Shown here: in pieces, positions 20,283 through 32,109 of the stretch
How positions within the stretch are numbered: position 1 is the stretch's first letter
Layout: each line of letters starts with the position of its first letter
Origin: Neoconidiobolus thromboides FSU 785
Taxonomy: Eukaryota; Entomophthoromycota; Entomophthoromycetes; Entomophthorales; Neoconidiobolaceae
Assembly: GCA_025603075.1 (NCBI GenBank)
Contig: MU626400.1
Span: forward strand, 1-51,100
Direction: 5' to 3'
Length of the DNA stretch: 51,100 nt
Notes under the pieces: generated by a model
The model's input: the letters and a program-made list of their open reading frames with translations, nothing else
Told to the model about the DNA's origin: nothing
The model's database searches: none
Made by a program: the position numbers and the translations under genes

Positions 20283-21542
20283 TGTTTATGTTTCTTTTGG
20301 TTTCGATAACTCTTAACTATCCTCTTTGCTCCTTTTTATACTTTTACATAATTCTTAAGGTATCATTTAATACCAACTGTCGTTAATAATTTGATTCATT
20401 AATAGTTTTTGATCTCAGTTTTAAGTCCGATTTTGATATCAATTTATGACTAACTTGGTAAAAGTTTAATTTCTTTAATTTATTATTCAAGTTTTATAAG
20501 AGATGAATGCTCAATAGAACAAATATAGTAATGGAGATTCGCCGCGTAGAAGTAAGCATTTTATAACTATAGTGAATATATGTACCAATAGGAAAGCTAC
20601 ATAAAATTCATCGAATTGAAGGTAAGTATAAAAAAAAAGTACTTTTTACAGTTGTAAATAAAAAGAAAAATAAGTAGATTAGGTTAAATCCAAGGCACAA
20701 TTATCCTCCGAGACGTGATTATTTCAAAAATTATAAATTAACTATCAGCAATATGAAAATAATGTTGTTCTATTTGAATTTAAAGCTAGTTATCTAGATT
20801 TGTAGCTCTAAGCCTAATCAAAGTTAGAGAAAATTATTTAAATTTTAGCCAAGTCTTTATATTCAACCACATATCTATTGAACTGACAATAGCTTGAAAG
20901 AACTTATTGTAAACTTGTTTACCCAGCCTTAAAGTTTCAGTTTTATCATTCAAACTCAATACCGCCTTTCTGTGCAAAACACATAGGCATCTCTTAAATC
21001 CAAAGATAGGCTTAAAAGGAATTAAATAGGTTGTATTGTTAGCTGTAAGACAAGAAATAGTCTAAGAAATTTTCAGAAAGAAACTCCTATTCTTTTTTAA
21101 AATTGTTTAGTTAAATGTGTATGAATAAAGGTTTTTAATAAGATAAGCTTTCCATTCATATATACAAATTTTGAGTAGGACAGGACTAAATTGGTATCCA
21201 AAAATTAGTTACACTATTTTCAGTAAACAACCTAGATAAATGTCCAATAAAATACTAGAAATTATTTTAAATTTAAAGCTCAGTAAAAGCGGTAGTAACC
21301 AATCAAAATGATATTAGACTTTATTAAGAGTTTTAAACTTTTTGCGAAATACTTCTTTTTTATTTAATTTACAAAGTATATTGTTAAATAAAAATACAAC
21401 CCTGTCCTGCCGCGGCCTTCCACTTACGTCAAACATAAAAATCATTATAAATAAAATATAATACGAAAAAACAAAACTTGAAACCATTTTTGAACAACTT
21501 TAATTGTTAAATTTAAATAAACCTTTTAATAAAAAAGTTAAA
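20283..21542. other. Divergent spacer between AKR and THP3
   Basis: 1.26 kb. It holds a short stretch at 20530-20630 with good splice-like sites but no sustained frame, and a GC-rich patch at 21400-21430 (CTGCCGCGGCC) close to THP3. Nothing else identified. Confidence 0.5.
21424..21431. promoter_or_regulatory. Possible ATF/CREB-type site
   Basis: TTACGTCA next to a GC-rich patch, 112 bases upstream of the THP3 ATG. TGACGTAA is a known bZIP target; use here is inference. Confidence 0.35.
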
Positions 21543-24168
21543 ATGGACAACCAACAAGACTTAAATAATAAAAACAACCCTACCCACTCAGGATGGGTTC
21601 AAGAACCGCAAGCTGCTCAAGCTTATGCGGATCCAAATTATTACTATTATCAACAAAATTATCCTGGATATGAAGCTGCTTATGCTGAATATTATAATTA
21701 TTATCAACATTATCCTCAAAACTTTAATTATCAAGCTCCTCCCCCTCCTTCATATCCAAATCAACAATACCAACAGCAAGTGTTTCAACCTAATTTTTTT
21801 CCACCTCCACCGATGCCTCGAGCTAATCGACCAGCTCAAGCTACAAATAACAATCCAGGGGTTCCACCACCACCGCCGCCAGCTAATGACATTCCGCCAC
21901 CGCCACCAGAAGAAGATAAATTAAATGGGAATGTAAGTTGGAATCAAACATCAAAAGGAGAAAATTCAACGAAGGGATTTAAGAAATATGGAAGTGTAAA
22001 ATATGAGTATACTGAAAATTCAGGTTCAAAGTTTAAAGAGAATAAATTTAACAGAAAAACCAAGTTTAATGCTAAAGTTAAAGGGTTTCATAGTCCAACT
22101 AGTAGTACTATTATGAATGGGCCGTATAAGAAATTTAGCGAAATTAGTATTAGCGATAGTGGTTTAGCGAACACGTAAGAGTCATATATATTTTTGTTTC
22201 TTATAAATAACCTTTAAAGAAATGATACTTTTGAAGAAAATACCAACCTTATTGGAGGTAACTTTTTTGAAAAAAAAAAAGCAATTTATTCATTTTTATA
22301 GTCACTGAAAATGAAACGATATCTTTAGATGGTAGTAAAAACCCAAAAAATAATAATATTGGTAAGTTCATTTGTAACTTGTTAATATATTATGTACTAA
22401 TTTTTTTTATTTAGATAGCAAGAAGTAAATTTTAATTGGTTTAAGTTATCTACTTAACTTTACATTTATTAGCGATGAAGAGCTACCTGATTACGTGAGG
22501 TATTTTATAATAGCATTATTATTTTAACAAGTATTTATAATCTTATAGGGCATGGGTACAGAAAATATATGAAGCATATCCTAATGCAAAAAGTAATGGC
22601 ACTGCACAACAGATCATATATGGTGCTATCAATAAAGTGTACCAAACGAATAGCATATGGAGCGTCAATTGGAGCAAAAAGCCAATACCAAAGTAAAACT
22701 AACTCCATTTGATAATACAACAAATTTAATATAACCCATAGGGCAATTGTAAAATTATTTGCAAATGTGCAAGTAATTACTGGTAAAAAAGCAGGGTATA
22801 TCATTTTTTTAATAATTGATTAAATTTGTTTATCAAATTTGTTTAGAAAAGCTAAAAGCAAAAGGCAAAAAAGTCCTAGTCCACCTATTATTGAGAATGT
22901 CAGCCATGAAGAGCTACAAAAAAGACTAATGAGACAAGCGAGATTTGCCCAACCTTTAGAGCCTGAAACTTTACCACCTCCTCCTACAGTTGCAACAGAA
23001 CAGGTAGATATATTGATTAAAATTTGCTGAGGGGATCCTAATTTTTAAAATAGCATATGATGGACGTTATTGATTGGGATAAAGACACAGTTATTGGAAC
23101 ATGTACTAACCTCGAGAAGAATTATTTCAGACTTACTAGTGTAAAATTTAATAAATATGTGAAAACCATTTTACCTATATGTTTTTATAGGCACCTGATC
23201 CATCCAAAATACGTCCAGTAGAGGTATTGAAAAAGACATTGAAACTTTTAGTTAAAAAATGGGAAGAAAATAAAGATTATACGTATATTTGTGATCAATT
23301 TCAATCAGTTCGTCAGGATTTAACAGTAAAGTATTTTGAATTATAAAAATTAATTTAATTAAATTATTTAGGTACAAAGAATTAAAAATAACTTTACTGT
23401 TTATGTTTATGAAACTTTTTCAAGAATTGCATTAGAAAAGGTAAATATTTTCTTATTATTATTAGAGTGTATTTATTTAATGTTATTATTAGAACGATAT
23501 AGGAGAGTTTAATAAATGTCAATCCCAATTAAAAGATCTCTATGAATATGGGATTGAAGGAAATGAAAACGAATTTATTTGTTATAGAATGCTCTATTTT
23601 ATATATACTAGGAGCTCAGCAGGTAATTAAAACAATGAACTAATGATAAACAAATATTAATATTATAATAGAAATCAAAAAAATGATATCAAACTTAACT
23701 GAACAGCAAGAAAAAGATGAAAATATAGCCTTTTCATTAAAAGTACTTCGAGCACTTAATACTTCTGAATTTTATACCTTTTTTAGGCTATATAATAGTG
23801 CTACCCAATATTGTAAAATTATCATATCTTTCTTTTTAGAAAGAGAACGATATAAGGCAATGGATATTATATGCATGGCGTAAATATTTATATTTTTTAA
23901 AGTTATAATTACAAATATTAACTTTTTAATTAACAGCTATCTCCCCGATGTCACTTTAGATTATGTAAAAGATATAATGGGCTTTTTAGATGAAGATGAA
24001 TGTATTAATTTTTTAAAAAGTTGTGGAATAACATTGTTTCAATGCCCAAAAGCTTTACAGAATGGTAATCAAAATGTTTATAGGTTTCAAACAAAACCAG
24101 TTAGAAGTATGGTAAAAGCTAGGTTAAATAAACTTTCTAAGGTCGATATTAAAGGACAGCTTAATTGA
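21543..24168 (+). CDS. THP3: SAC3/GANP-domain protein, Thp3/LENG8 type
   Basis: Homologue of yeast Thp3 and animal LENG8, a PCI-type scaffold (with Csn12 in yeast) acting in transcription elongation and mRNA processing/export. Fourteen exons: 21543-22174, 22220-22257, 22302-22361, 22415-22424, 22473-22499, 22549-22692, 22742-22795, 22847-23003, 23054-23140, 23191-23325, 23372-23440, 23493-23622, 23672-23879, 23937-24168; 660 residues. The N-terminus is rich in Tyr, Gln and Pro (polyproline around 98-130). Conserved middle: LPDYVRAWVQKIYEAY and WSVNWSKKPIP. SAC3 domain: VIGTCTNLEKNYFRLTSAPD, IRPVEVLKK, VRQDLTVQRI, FTVYVYETFSRIALEK, GEFNKCQSQL. An ORF-finder start at 21504 is TTG; the ATG at 21543 is used. 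Exon 4 is only 10 bases and is required for frame. Confidence 0.93.
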
Positions 24169-24496
24169 GTTTGTATAAGGTTTAAAGTTGACTGGTACTC
24201 AAGGAAGTCAATGGTTTATATACTATTTTTTAAAATAAAAGGATATATATTTTTTATTGAATGGGATCCCAGTTTATCAAGTTCAAGTTTTATTTATTTA
24301 TAATGACTCTATTTTTGAAGTGTTGTTAAAATAATAAGTTTATTGGTAACTCAAAAAAGCTGGAATTCGACATTATAAATAGTAACTATTTAAAAATCTA
24401 TCATTTATGTAAAAAAAATTAAGTGAGCATTTTTTTTAAAAATTAAAATTCAACTTGTTTACATCTATAAAAATGTAACATAAGTAAACTTACATT

Positions 24497-24599
24497 ATAT
24501 GGGGATGTATTTTTGTTCAATAATTTCACTAACAATGTTCCGCTCAAATAGCACTTAAAAGGTGAAAAAGGTAATGAAACCAAAAAACATCCCCATATA
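24497..24599 (-). mobile_element. MITE-1 copy
   Basis: Near-perfect ends ATATGGGGATGTATTTTTG and ACATCCCCATATA, core CCGCTCAAATAGCACTTAAA. Confidence 0.92.
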
Positions 24600-24653
24600 A
24601 TTAAAATCAGTGGCAAAGGTAATAAAGTGTAGCACCAAATTATTTTTACTTTC

Positions 24654-24760
24654 AAATGGGGATGTATTTTTGTATTTAAGAATTTTACTGACAATTTTTC
24701 CACATAAATAGCACCTAAAAAATGGAAAAATAATGAAACTAAAAAAAACAGCCTCAAATA
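24654..24760 (-). mobile_element. MITE-1 copy
   Basis: 54 bases after the previous copy, same orientation. Left end AAATGGGGATGTATTTTTG, right end diverged (ACAGCCTCAAATA). Confidence 0.85.
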
Positions 24761-25030
24761 GTGTTTATTTTTACATACTCAATTATTTAGTATTGTAACC
24801 AATAACTATTGTTTTTTTTCTCCAAAAAGCAAGATTAGCGTTATACCCTTGTAAAAGTGCTTTAAGTTTTACTAGTTAAAATTGTAAATTTATTTGTAGA
24901 ATAAACTCCACTTCATATCAAAAAAGGAGTTATTGAAAAGTTATACTTTTACTGTTTTAATAAAAATAAAAAACTAATCATATAAAGTTAATATAATAAA
25001 ATCTCACTTAAATATCAAATTTAAAACTAA

Positions 25031-25058
25031 ATTCTAGTTTAAAAATTCTAACTAGAAT
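25031..25058. repeat. Perfect 9-bp inverted repeat
   Basis: ATTCTAGTT and AACTAGAAT around a 10-base AT loop, in the spacer (24761-25527) between two genes. That spacer shows nothing else of note. Confidence 0.5.
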
Positions 25059-25527
25059 TTCATTACATGTGTTGATTCTATGCTTATCTTTAACTACTTA
25101 CAGCTGCATATGTTCAAACGTACAATGTCTTACTCTAATTTACTTTAGACATAGATTGAGCATTTTCATTTCATGTTTACTGATTTGTGCACATGATTTT
25201 TTATATTTAGCAAATACCGAATTGATAATACTCAATCCATTTTTAAGTGAATTAGGGTTAAACAATGCATATTTGAATTTTAAGAGTCTCTTTGTGTAAT
25301 TCATAAACAAGATGATATTGATATTGAAAATTGGAATCTATAAAGTTAAGTTTGATACTGGGAATTTATAAAGCTTTTTCATGGCTGAAAATCGTGGGTA
25401 AAAAGAACTGATAGATTTATAAAAATTAAGCAGAAATGAAATTTATAGGAGAATTTTAGTTCTACAATAGGGAGAGATTTATAATATTTTATTAGTACTT
25501 TATGGGTAATTTGGAGGCGAAATTAAT

Positions 25528-25631
25528 AAATGGGGATATATTTTTTTTAAGAATTTTACTAACAAGTTTTCCACTCAAATAGCGCTTAAAAGATGAAAAA
25601 AATAATGAAGCCGAAAAAAACGCTCCCAAAC
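25528..25631 (-). mobile_element. MITE-1 copy
   Basis: Left end TAAATGGGGATATATTTTTT, core CACTCAAATAGCGCTTAAAA, right end AACGCTCCCAAACA (diverged). Confidence 0.82.
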
Positions 25632-25859
25632 ATTAAAATTAATATAAAATGTATTTTATTATTGTTAATATAAATATAAAAAGTAGAGATATAAAAAATA
25701 AAGATTTAAATAGCAATATTTAACATATGACATATTCAATTTATAGATAAAGATATTAAAAAAGCTATAACAATTCATTAAACCAAAATTATAATTCAAA
25801 CAACCTAAAAAATAATGTTATCTTTTTTAATTCCTATACAAAAATAATCCAAATGAATA

Positions 25860-27431
25860 TTATAATAATAAAGTAACTTGATTTTGATCTAAATCATGAG
25901 TAGAAGTAGTGGAATAAAAAGAAGATCTTGATCTTAAAGAAGTTTGGTCCATTGTACGATTATTATTACGGTTTGTTACAGATATATGATCATAAGAACG
26001 TAAACTTTGACGATCAATTAATTGTTCATGGAATGTAGAATTTGAATTAATCTGAGTTGTTAAACCAGAAGATGAGTATTGTTGTTGTTGATTATTAACT
26101 GAGTTTATAGATCTTAATGAATTATCTCTTGACAATTGATGTAAAGAAGATAAATTAGAATTTGATCTAGAATGATCACAAGAATAATCTAATTGGGATG
26201 TTTTATAATCTGGTAAATTAATGGGAGGCACATTAATTTCATTATTTAAATATTTATCGGAAATAATAGAATTTGATTTTAATTGAAATTCAGAAAATGG
26301 CAACTGGTCTGTAATAGATATACTACCGTTTGATGGTTGATGATGATGGGACATTGCTAATTCTGGTGGTACTAATACTAGTCCATTATGTAAAAAAGAA
26401 TGGGATGTTTTACTTAATCTAAATCCTTCATTTTCATTATTCTGTTGATTTTTAATTAAGAATTTATAAACTATTTTAGACATGAATTTAGAAAATCTAG
26501 TTGATTCTCCAAGTTCTCCTTTAGTTAATGGCTTTAAATAATACTTTCTTATCATAAATGTTTTAAAATCTTTCCAAATCTCTGGTAAAGCCGGATCAAA
26601 TAAAAATACAACTGCGTTTAATATACCAGCTGAATAAGAAGGCACATAATAAATATATCTCTCTAATAATGTTTTTTTACCATTAATTAAACTTAAATTA
26701 GCTGCAATTACATAAGGAGATTGAGTTAAGACTGGTATCAAGGGGTAAAAAATAAGTCTACGGACTACTTGTTCTACTCTAGATTGTATACTATCACTTA
26801 TACGATCTACTGTTGGTGAAGCTCCACCTTGTTGTAAAGTAGCAATATCATCGTGAAAACGAGTTAATTTTAAAACTACTTTAATAATAGTAATACTACA
26901 ATAAAGTACACCAACTACTTCCCAAATTCCAATCATTATCCAAAAGAAAATTAAATTATAAGGCAATTGTACTAAAGGAAATATAGTACATGAATCCATA
27001 GCGATAGCAATGACAGTAAATGGTACAATAATAATAAAAGCAGCTAAAAAGGAAGTGGTTACATAAAATTTCTCTGTTAATCTAGGATTATGCTGTTGTT
27101 TTACAAACACCATTTGTAAATTAAAAGCCATACAAACAGTTAAAAAAATTAAGGTTAAGTTACTTATATAACCTACTGCATTAATTATATTACACTCTAA
27201 TATCCTTTTTACGGGATCCACACTTAGATAAGACATACAACAAAATATAGCATCAGCAAATGCTATCCACATACTTAATCGAAACGATAATCGTTTAGCT
27301 GCATTACAATTATAATAACTACTCAATGTGACTACACTCATTACAAAAATCGCCCCCACCAAAGAAACACTATTGACTGTGTTTAATACTAAATCAAATG
27401 TTATCTCTTCTACTTTTGAAGTCTCAGACAT
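25860..27431 (-). CDS. Seven-transmembrane receptor (GPCR), Git3/Crl-like
   Basis: Single exon, 523 residues. Seven hydrophobic segments near residues 18-38, 52-70, 84-110, 122-145, 158-186, 223-248 and 260-279, with a short outside N-terminus without signal peptide. Cys80 and Cys148 stand where the conserved disulphide between TM3 and the second outer loop is expected. Loop 3 is basic (ISDSIQSRVEQVVRR). TM7 ends NAVVFLFDPALPEIW, a pattern seen in fungal and amoebal cAMP-receptor/Git3-like receptors. The 240-residue cytoplasmic tail is rich in Ser, Asn and Gln with RSNSN, RDNSLRS and RSRSS, likely phosphorylation sites. It probably senses a nutrient or other extracellular ligand via a G protein; the ligand cannot be told. 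Confidence 0.85.
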   Translation of the reverse strand: MSETSKVEEITFDLVLNTVNSVSLVGAIFVMSVVTLSSYYNCNAAKRLSFRLSMWIAFADAIFCCMSYLSVDPVKRILECNIINAVGYISNLTLIFLTVCMAFNLQMVFVKQQHNPRLTEKFYVTTSFLAAFIIIVPFTVIAIAMDSCTIFPLVQLPYNLIFFWIMIGIWEVVGVLYCSITIIKVVLKLTRFHDDIATLQQGGASPTVDRISDSIQSRVEQVVRRLIFYPLIPVLTQSPYVIAANLSLINGKKTLLERYIYYVPSYSAGILNAVVFLFDPALPEIWKDFKTFMIRKYYLKPLTKGELGESTRFSKFMSKIVYKFLIKNQQNNENEGFRLSKTSHSFLHNGLVLVPPELAMSHHHQPSNGSISITDQLPFSEFQLKSNSIISDKYLNNEINVPPINLPDYKTSQLDYSCDHSRSNSNLSSLHQLSRDNSLRSINSVNNQQQQYSSSGLTTQINSNSTFHEQLIDRQSLRSYDHISVTNRNNNRTMDQTSLRSRSSFYSTTSTHDLDQNQVTLLL

Positions 27432-28879
27432 GCTTGTTAATATATTCTAAAATTTAGATGTTGATAGTTGTTGTTAATAAATTGCACCAGCAATTCGAAT
27501 ATTTTTTTAATATAACTAAAGAATATAAAATTAGTGAGTTATAGTTCTAATGATAAATTTAATAAACACTTACATTTTAAAAAATATTTAAAAAAAAAGA
27601 AAAAGTTTTAATAAATTAAAAGGTAAAGAGAGAGATAATAATTATAAAAAAATAAAAGAAATTTAATAAAAAAGAGACATAAAATTTTATTACTAAGGCA
27701 ACAAAAATCTACTGATAAAATTTAGGGTGGGTGTTGTTTACTTGATTCCTTAAACGTAGTTAATGAGTGGAGGTTAATTGTCATAAGTTATCTTTTTTTA
27801 TAACCGTTAAATTTAAAACTTAAAATAAATCTATTGATAGCTCCTTTTTATAAATTATAGTAATAATTATTCAATAGTATTGTTAATTTTGTAATTCATA
27901 TTATTATAGTATAATATAATAATAACAGTTATAAGAATATTAAGAATATTATTATTACTATTTCATTATTATTATCTCAAATCCTAAACATCAATAAATT
28001 TTAGTTACTAAAAATGTTTAACTCAAACTTGAGCTGTTTCTAGAAATAGAATTTCCCCACTTTACGAGGCGTTAATATCCAAATGTTCATATTTTAAAAA
28101 AAATTAATGTTCATTTTATCTCGTGGTAGTCAATTATTATTATTTTATAACAGAAAATTAGTTGCATATAACAAAAGATAATATTTTTGGTTTTATTATT
28201 GTATTTATAATAAAGGTTTCTTGATAAGGGCAGGAATACGGGGGTTTAGAATTCTTTTTATTAGCCTTGTGTAGAACATAGTTGCTTTTATAATAGAGAT
28301 TAACGATTTTATTTTATCTCTGAAGATTTTATCTTTTAAATACTATGGAAATTATAAAATTTTATTATTATAAATAAACTATGATATACAGTTTTAATCC
28401 ATATTATTTAACATAAATAGAGTACGTTTATATACATCAATTCATTAATTAATAACCAGCTTATCAATAAAAAGGGGTATAAATATAAATAACTTATTTA
28501 ATCCTCAACAAAAGCTTAAATAGATTGAAATATAAATAAAATAAAAGAATAACAAAGGGATAATAAAATTTCGAAAACTTACTAAATTTATTCCAATGTT
28601 TTGATTATTAATTTTTTAATAATCTTGTTTTTGATTAAACTTTTTTAGCCATTTTTGACTTCCCCTTAAAACTTAATATTCACTTGTTTTATTATTTTAA
28701 AAATAGAATACAAAATACTAATTTTAATTACATTACAACTTTATAAAACCATTTAAATATATTCACTAAAATAATAATCTAAACATTTCCACTGTTAACA
28801 AGGACAAAATGATTATAAACCAAAAAACCGCAACAGTGTATCTTTATTTGTTATAATTAATTATCTTAGCTCTCTCATA
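27432..28879. other. Gene-free spacer
   Basis: 1.45 kb upstream of the GPCR and downstream of the LRR gene; A/T runs and AATAAT tracts only, no ORF, MITE or RNA gene recognised. Confidence 0.55.
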
Positions 28880-30568
28880 CTAAAGCTCTTTTAAGGTTGA
28901 AAAGGCTTTGGCTTTTTTACAAGTTAAACAACGACATGCTTTAAGTTTAAAACCATATGAATTAAATATATGATAATAATAACAAGTCAAACAAAATCTT
29001 CTTAATAGTGGTAGATAAACCAAACTGATATTATTGCAATTTAATTGATTACTCGTTTTCAATGAACAAAAGGAAAATTCAGAATAATCAATAAATACTT
29101 TAGCATCCAAATATTGAGAATATGTGCTTAAATTATTATCTTCTTTATTCACGACAACCCTTTTACATACTTCACAATGACCACTATTCTTCATTAGCTT
29201 CACTAACCTAGGAGACATATACTTCTTGACTTCATTTAATTGAGAATATGTGATTTTATTAATAGCTAATTCAAATAATGTTAGTGGATATGTTTTAATT
29301 GCTTTTGGATCAATTTTTTTTAAAAAATTCACTTTCTTTTCAAATGATAAAAAATTACGATTTGTTTTATCACAGCCTGTTATCAATTGTAAATTTTTAC
29401 TACTTAATAAGCTTGGGCTTATTGTTTTGATTTTGTTACCATCTAAAAATAATCCCAATAGGCCGCTGAATTTCGTTAAACTAAAATAGGGGTCAGGGAT
29501 ATCTATTATTAATGTTTTTAAATATATATATTTATTATTATTGTTATATACCTTTAAGTTTATTAAAAGATAGATTGATGTATTGCACATTCTTTATATC
29601 ATATAAATTTATATTTAAGGTATCAAACTTCGAATAATATTGTAGTATTAATTCAAAATCATACATTTCACACATTAATTTTTTAAGTCCCATATTACTT
29701 AAGTTCAATACGTAATTGGGGCTAACTAATAAATATTCCTCTATTCTTAACCAAAATGTATTGTTTAATTTATCAAATGGTAGCTTTATCTATTAGCATT
29801 AACATGAATAAAAAATGAGATTATAATAATGTTTATTCTTACCGATTTATAAAACTTAATACTTTCTTTTTCTCTTTTTATGATTTCATCAACTTCTTGA
29901 TTTAATTGTTGAATTATTTTAGCTTCTTTACTATTATTGCTGTCATCTTCCATACCTACCCTATCTTTACAACTAATTATTTGTAAGTTTAAAAGCAGTC
30001 GAATTAAAGCTGGTTTTAAAGGTCCAGAAAAAGTAATTAAGGGACATTTTTTTATCCAGTTTGAGATGTATAAGAAACCTAATTACATTTAATATAAAAA
30101 GAAATTGATAGTAAAAACAAAAATATACTTTGATATAAATTATTCCAACCAATTATTCCTTCACTAGAAGTCCAACAGTTTATTATATTTTCCCATAAGA
30201 TAATAATTTTTCGATGAATTATCCTTTTTTTTAACCCATTCTTTTTGATAAATTCTTCTTGTCTTTCCGCAATCAATATTTGTTGTTGTTTTAATTTGAG
30301 TTGTAAAACTTGATAAATACTGATTAATTTGTTTACTGTATTAAATTGTTAAATAAACTTACTTATTTTAGCTTGTTTTTTTCTACTATTGAAAGAAGTT
30401 TCTTCCTCGGAACTTTAAGTTTTATCAAGATTAATAACTAAACAAATTAAAGAGATGAAATATTTACTCCGATGTAGTCTCTTCACTTGATGATTCATCA
30501 CTATTTAACCAGTTTTTAGTATTAAAGTAAGGATTACGTAAATTTTGTCTTTGAAAATATTGATTCAT
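28880..30568 (-). CDS. Leucine-rich-repeat protein with C-terminal Cys (zinc-type) module
   Basis: Six exons: 30568-30468, 30412-30363, 30308-30129, 30078-29843, 29789-29552, 29502-28880; 475 residues. The N-terminus is acidic (DESSSEETTSDSEEE), then basic/Gln-rich. The middle has degenerate LRR-like units (YINLSFNKLKDIPDPYF and LLGLFLDGNKIKTI). The C-terminal third has TLFELAINKI followed by PRLVKLMKNSGHCEVCKR, then a single Cys, RRFCLTC and ACRCLTCKK: paired cysteines as in LRR proteins of fungi and animals that end in a CxxC-bearing module after a helical PxxLxxxL segment. I cannot name an orthologue; a nuclear or cytosolic scaffold is possible. It is divergent from COQ3 across a 141-base spacer. 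Confidence 0.8.
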
Positions 30569-30709
30569 TGATTTTAATCTTAATTTTTTAAGAGAGAGAA
30601 TAGAGATTTCAATAAACTCTCGTTTTAAAAATGAGCTTTAAAATCTAAGCTAAATTTCAAGTCAATCGAATTTACTACTTTTATTATTTTTACAAATAAA
30701 AAATTTAAA
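30569..30709. promoter_or_regulatory. Short bidirectional promoter, LRR gene / COQ3
   Basis: Only 141 bases separate the two divergent ATGs, so both promoters and 5' UTRs must share it. No clear motif seen. Confidence 0.55.
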
Positions 30710-31748
30710 ATGATGAAAGGGAATTTTTTATCAAAATTAATAAAAACTGGACCCAAAATCAATTTATCAAAATTAGCAAGTGCTCGATGGACACGTACAA
30801 CATCATCAAAAACCAATAGCAATATCACGATTAATGCTGAAGAAGTTGAAAAATTTGGAGCTATGAGTGCAGAATGGTGGTCACCTTATGGAAACTTTAA
30901 ATTATTACATCAAATGAATTTGCCTCGAGTAGAATACATTTTAAACAATTTAAAAACGATCAATAATTTAGAAGATCAAGTATCTATTAGAGATAAGTTA
31001 CCTTTAAAGGGTTTGAAAATTTTAGATGTAGGGTGTGGGGGTGGGTTATTAAGTGAGGTAAATTAAAATATTTCAAATTTATTGATTTTTTCTAATAAAT
31101 TGAAAAACAGTCATTAGCTAGATTAGGGGCCAAAGTCACTGGAGTTGATGCTTCAGAAAAAAATATCGCTATTGCCAACTTACATAAATTAAAAGACCCT
31201 TTATTGAATGATACTCCGGATAGATTAACTTATTATAGCAAAACAAGTCGTAAGTTTTTATGCAATGAAATTAAAAAATGATCCCATGAATTCATCTAAT
31301 TTATTTAGATCAATTATTAGAGGAGAAGGGAGAGGGCTATTTTGATCATGTATGTTCCTTTGAAGTCATTGAACACGTCAATAGTCCCCAAGATTTTATG
31401 AATTCATTAAGTCAATTAGTCAAAAAAGATGGAAAAATATTTTTGTCTACAATCAATAGAAATGCCTTATCTCACTTCTTAACTATTTTTATGGCGGAAT
31501 ATTTTTTAAAATTAACTCCAATCGGTACCCACGATTATAATAAGTATGTTACTCCTAATGAATTAGCTGGATTTATCAGGCAATCGGGACTAGAGCTGAA
31601 TAACGTTACTAGTATTCACTATAACCCATTAAAAAATGCTTGGTTAACAGGAAATTCTATCTTTCCTGCCCAGCCTAATAGTGATTTAATGGATCTCATA
31701 AATACTCAGTTTCCTGTCAATTATTTAGCGATAGCTACTAAAAATTAA
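30710..31748 (+). CDS. COQ3: Ubiquinone biosynthesis O-methyltransferase
   Basis: Mitochondrial SAM-dependent enzyme that performs both O-methylations in coenzyme Q synthesis. Three exons: 30710-31057, 31111-31249, 31309-31748; 308 residues. The first ~35 residues are Lys/Arg/Ser-rich and lack acidic residues, as expected of a matrix-targeting peptide. Then NAEEVEKFGAMSAEWWSPYG, the Coq3/UbiG signature; SAM motif I LKILDVGCGGGLLSESLARL with acidic residue in TGVDAS; DHVCSFEVIEHVNSP; GKIFLSTINRN; and GTHDYNKYVTPNEL. All motifs are intact and length is normal. ATG-ATG at 30710 is used as start since it precedes the targeting peptide. Confidence 0.96.
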
Positions 31749-32109
31749 ATGTTTATTGAAAGATAAGTTGGTTTTTTATCTGCTTGGTTTTTTGTCTTTA
31801 TTATTTTTTAATACTATTATAATTTAAGATTACACTAATTAACACCATTAATATTTAAATGTATGTTTGCTTTATAAAAACAATTAGATAGTGCTTTTTT
31901 GCTAGAGTCTTGACTAATAGAGTTTTTTAAACTTTAGGTTATAATGGACAACAAATTATGACCAATTTTGCAATAATCAGCTAAAACTAAAAATTTAATC
32001 ACTACTCTAGAACTAAATGTTTCCCTTTTTGTTTCATATCCAAATCTTACAAAAAACAAACAGACAGGACCTTAACAAGCTAAAAGGTAGTATCACTTAA
32101 AATCATGTT
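31749..32109. other. Spacer after COQ3
   Basis: AT-rich 3' flank; nothing recognised. Confidence 0.5.

Noticed and set aside
21625-21924. Ile/His-rich ORF in THP3
   Set aside because: +1 shadow of the Tyr/Pro-rich exon 1.
22535-22804. Minus-strand ORF across THP3
   Set aside because: Antisense to conserved exons 6 and 7.
24443-24757. 104-codon minus-strand ORF
   Set aside because: Formed by two adjacent MITE-1 copies read on the other strand.
25069-25299. 76-codon hydrophobic ORF
   Set aside because: Begins with TTG in the longest form; composition matches AT-rich noise and no motif or paralogue is seen.
29250-29489. Plus-strand ORF over the LRR gene
   Set aside because: Antisense shadow of exon 6, whose frame is supported by exact splice phases.
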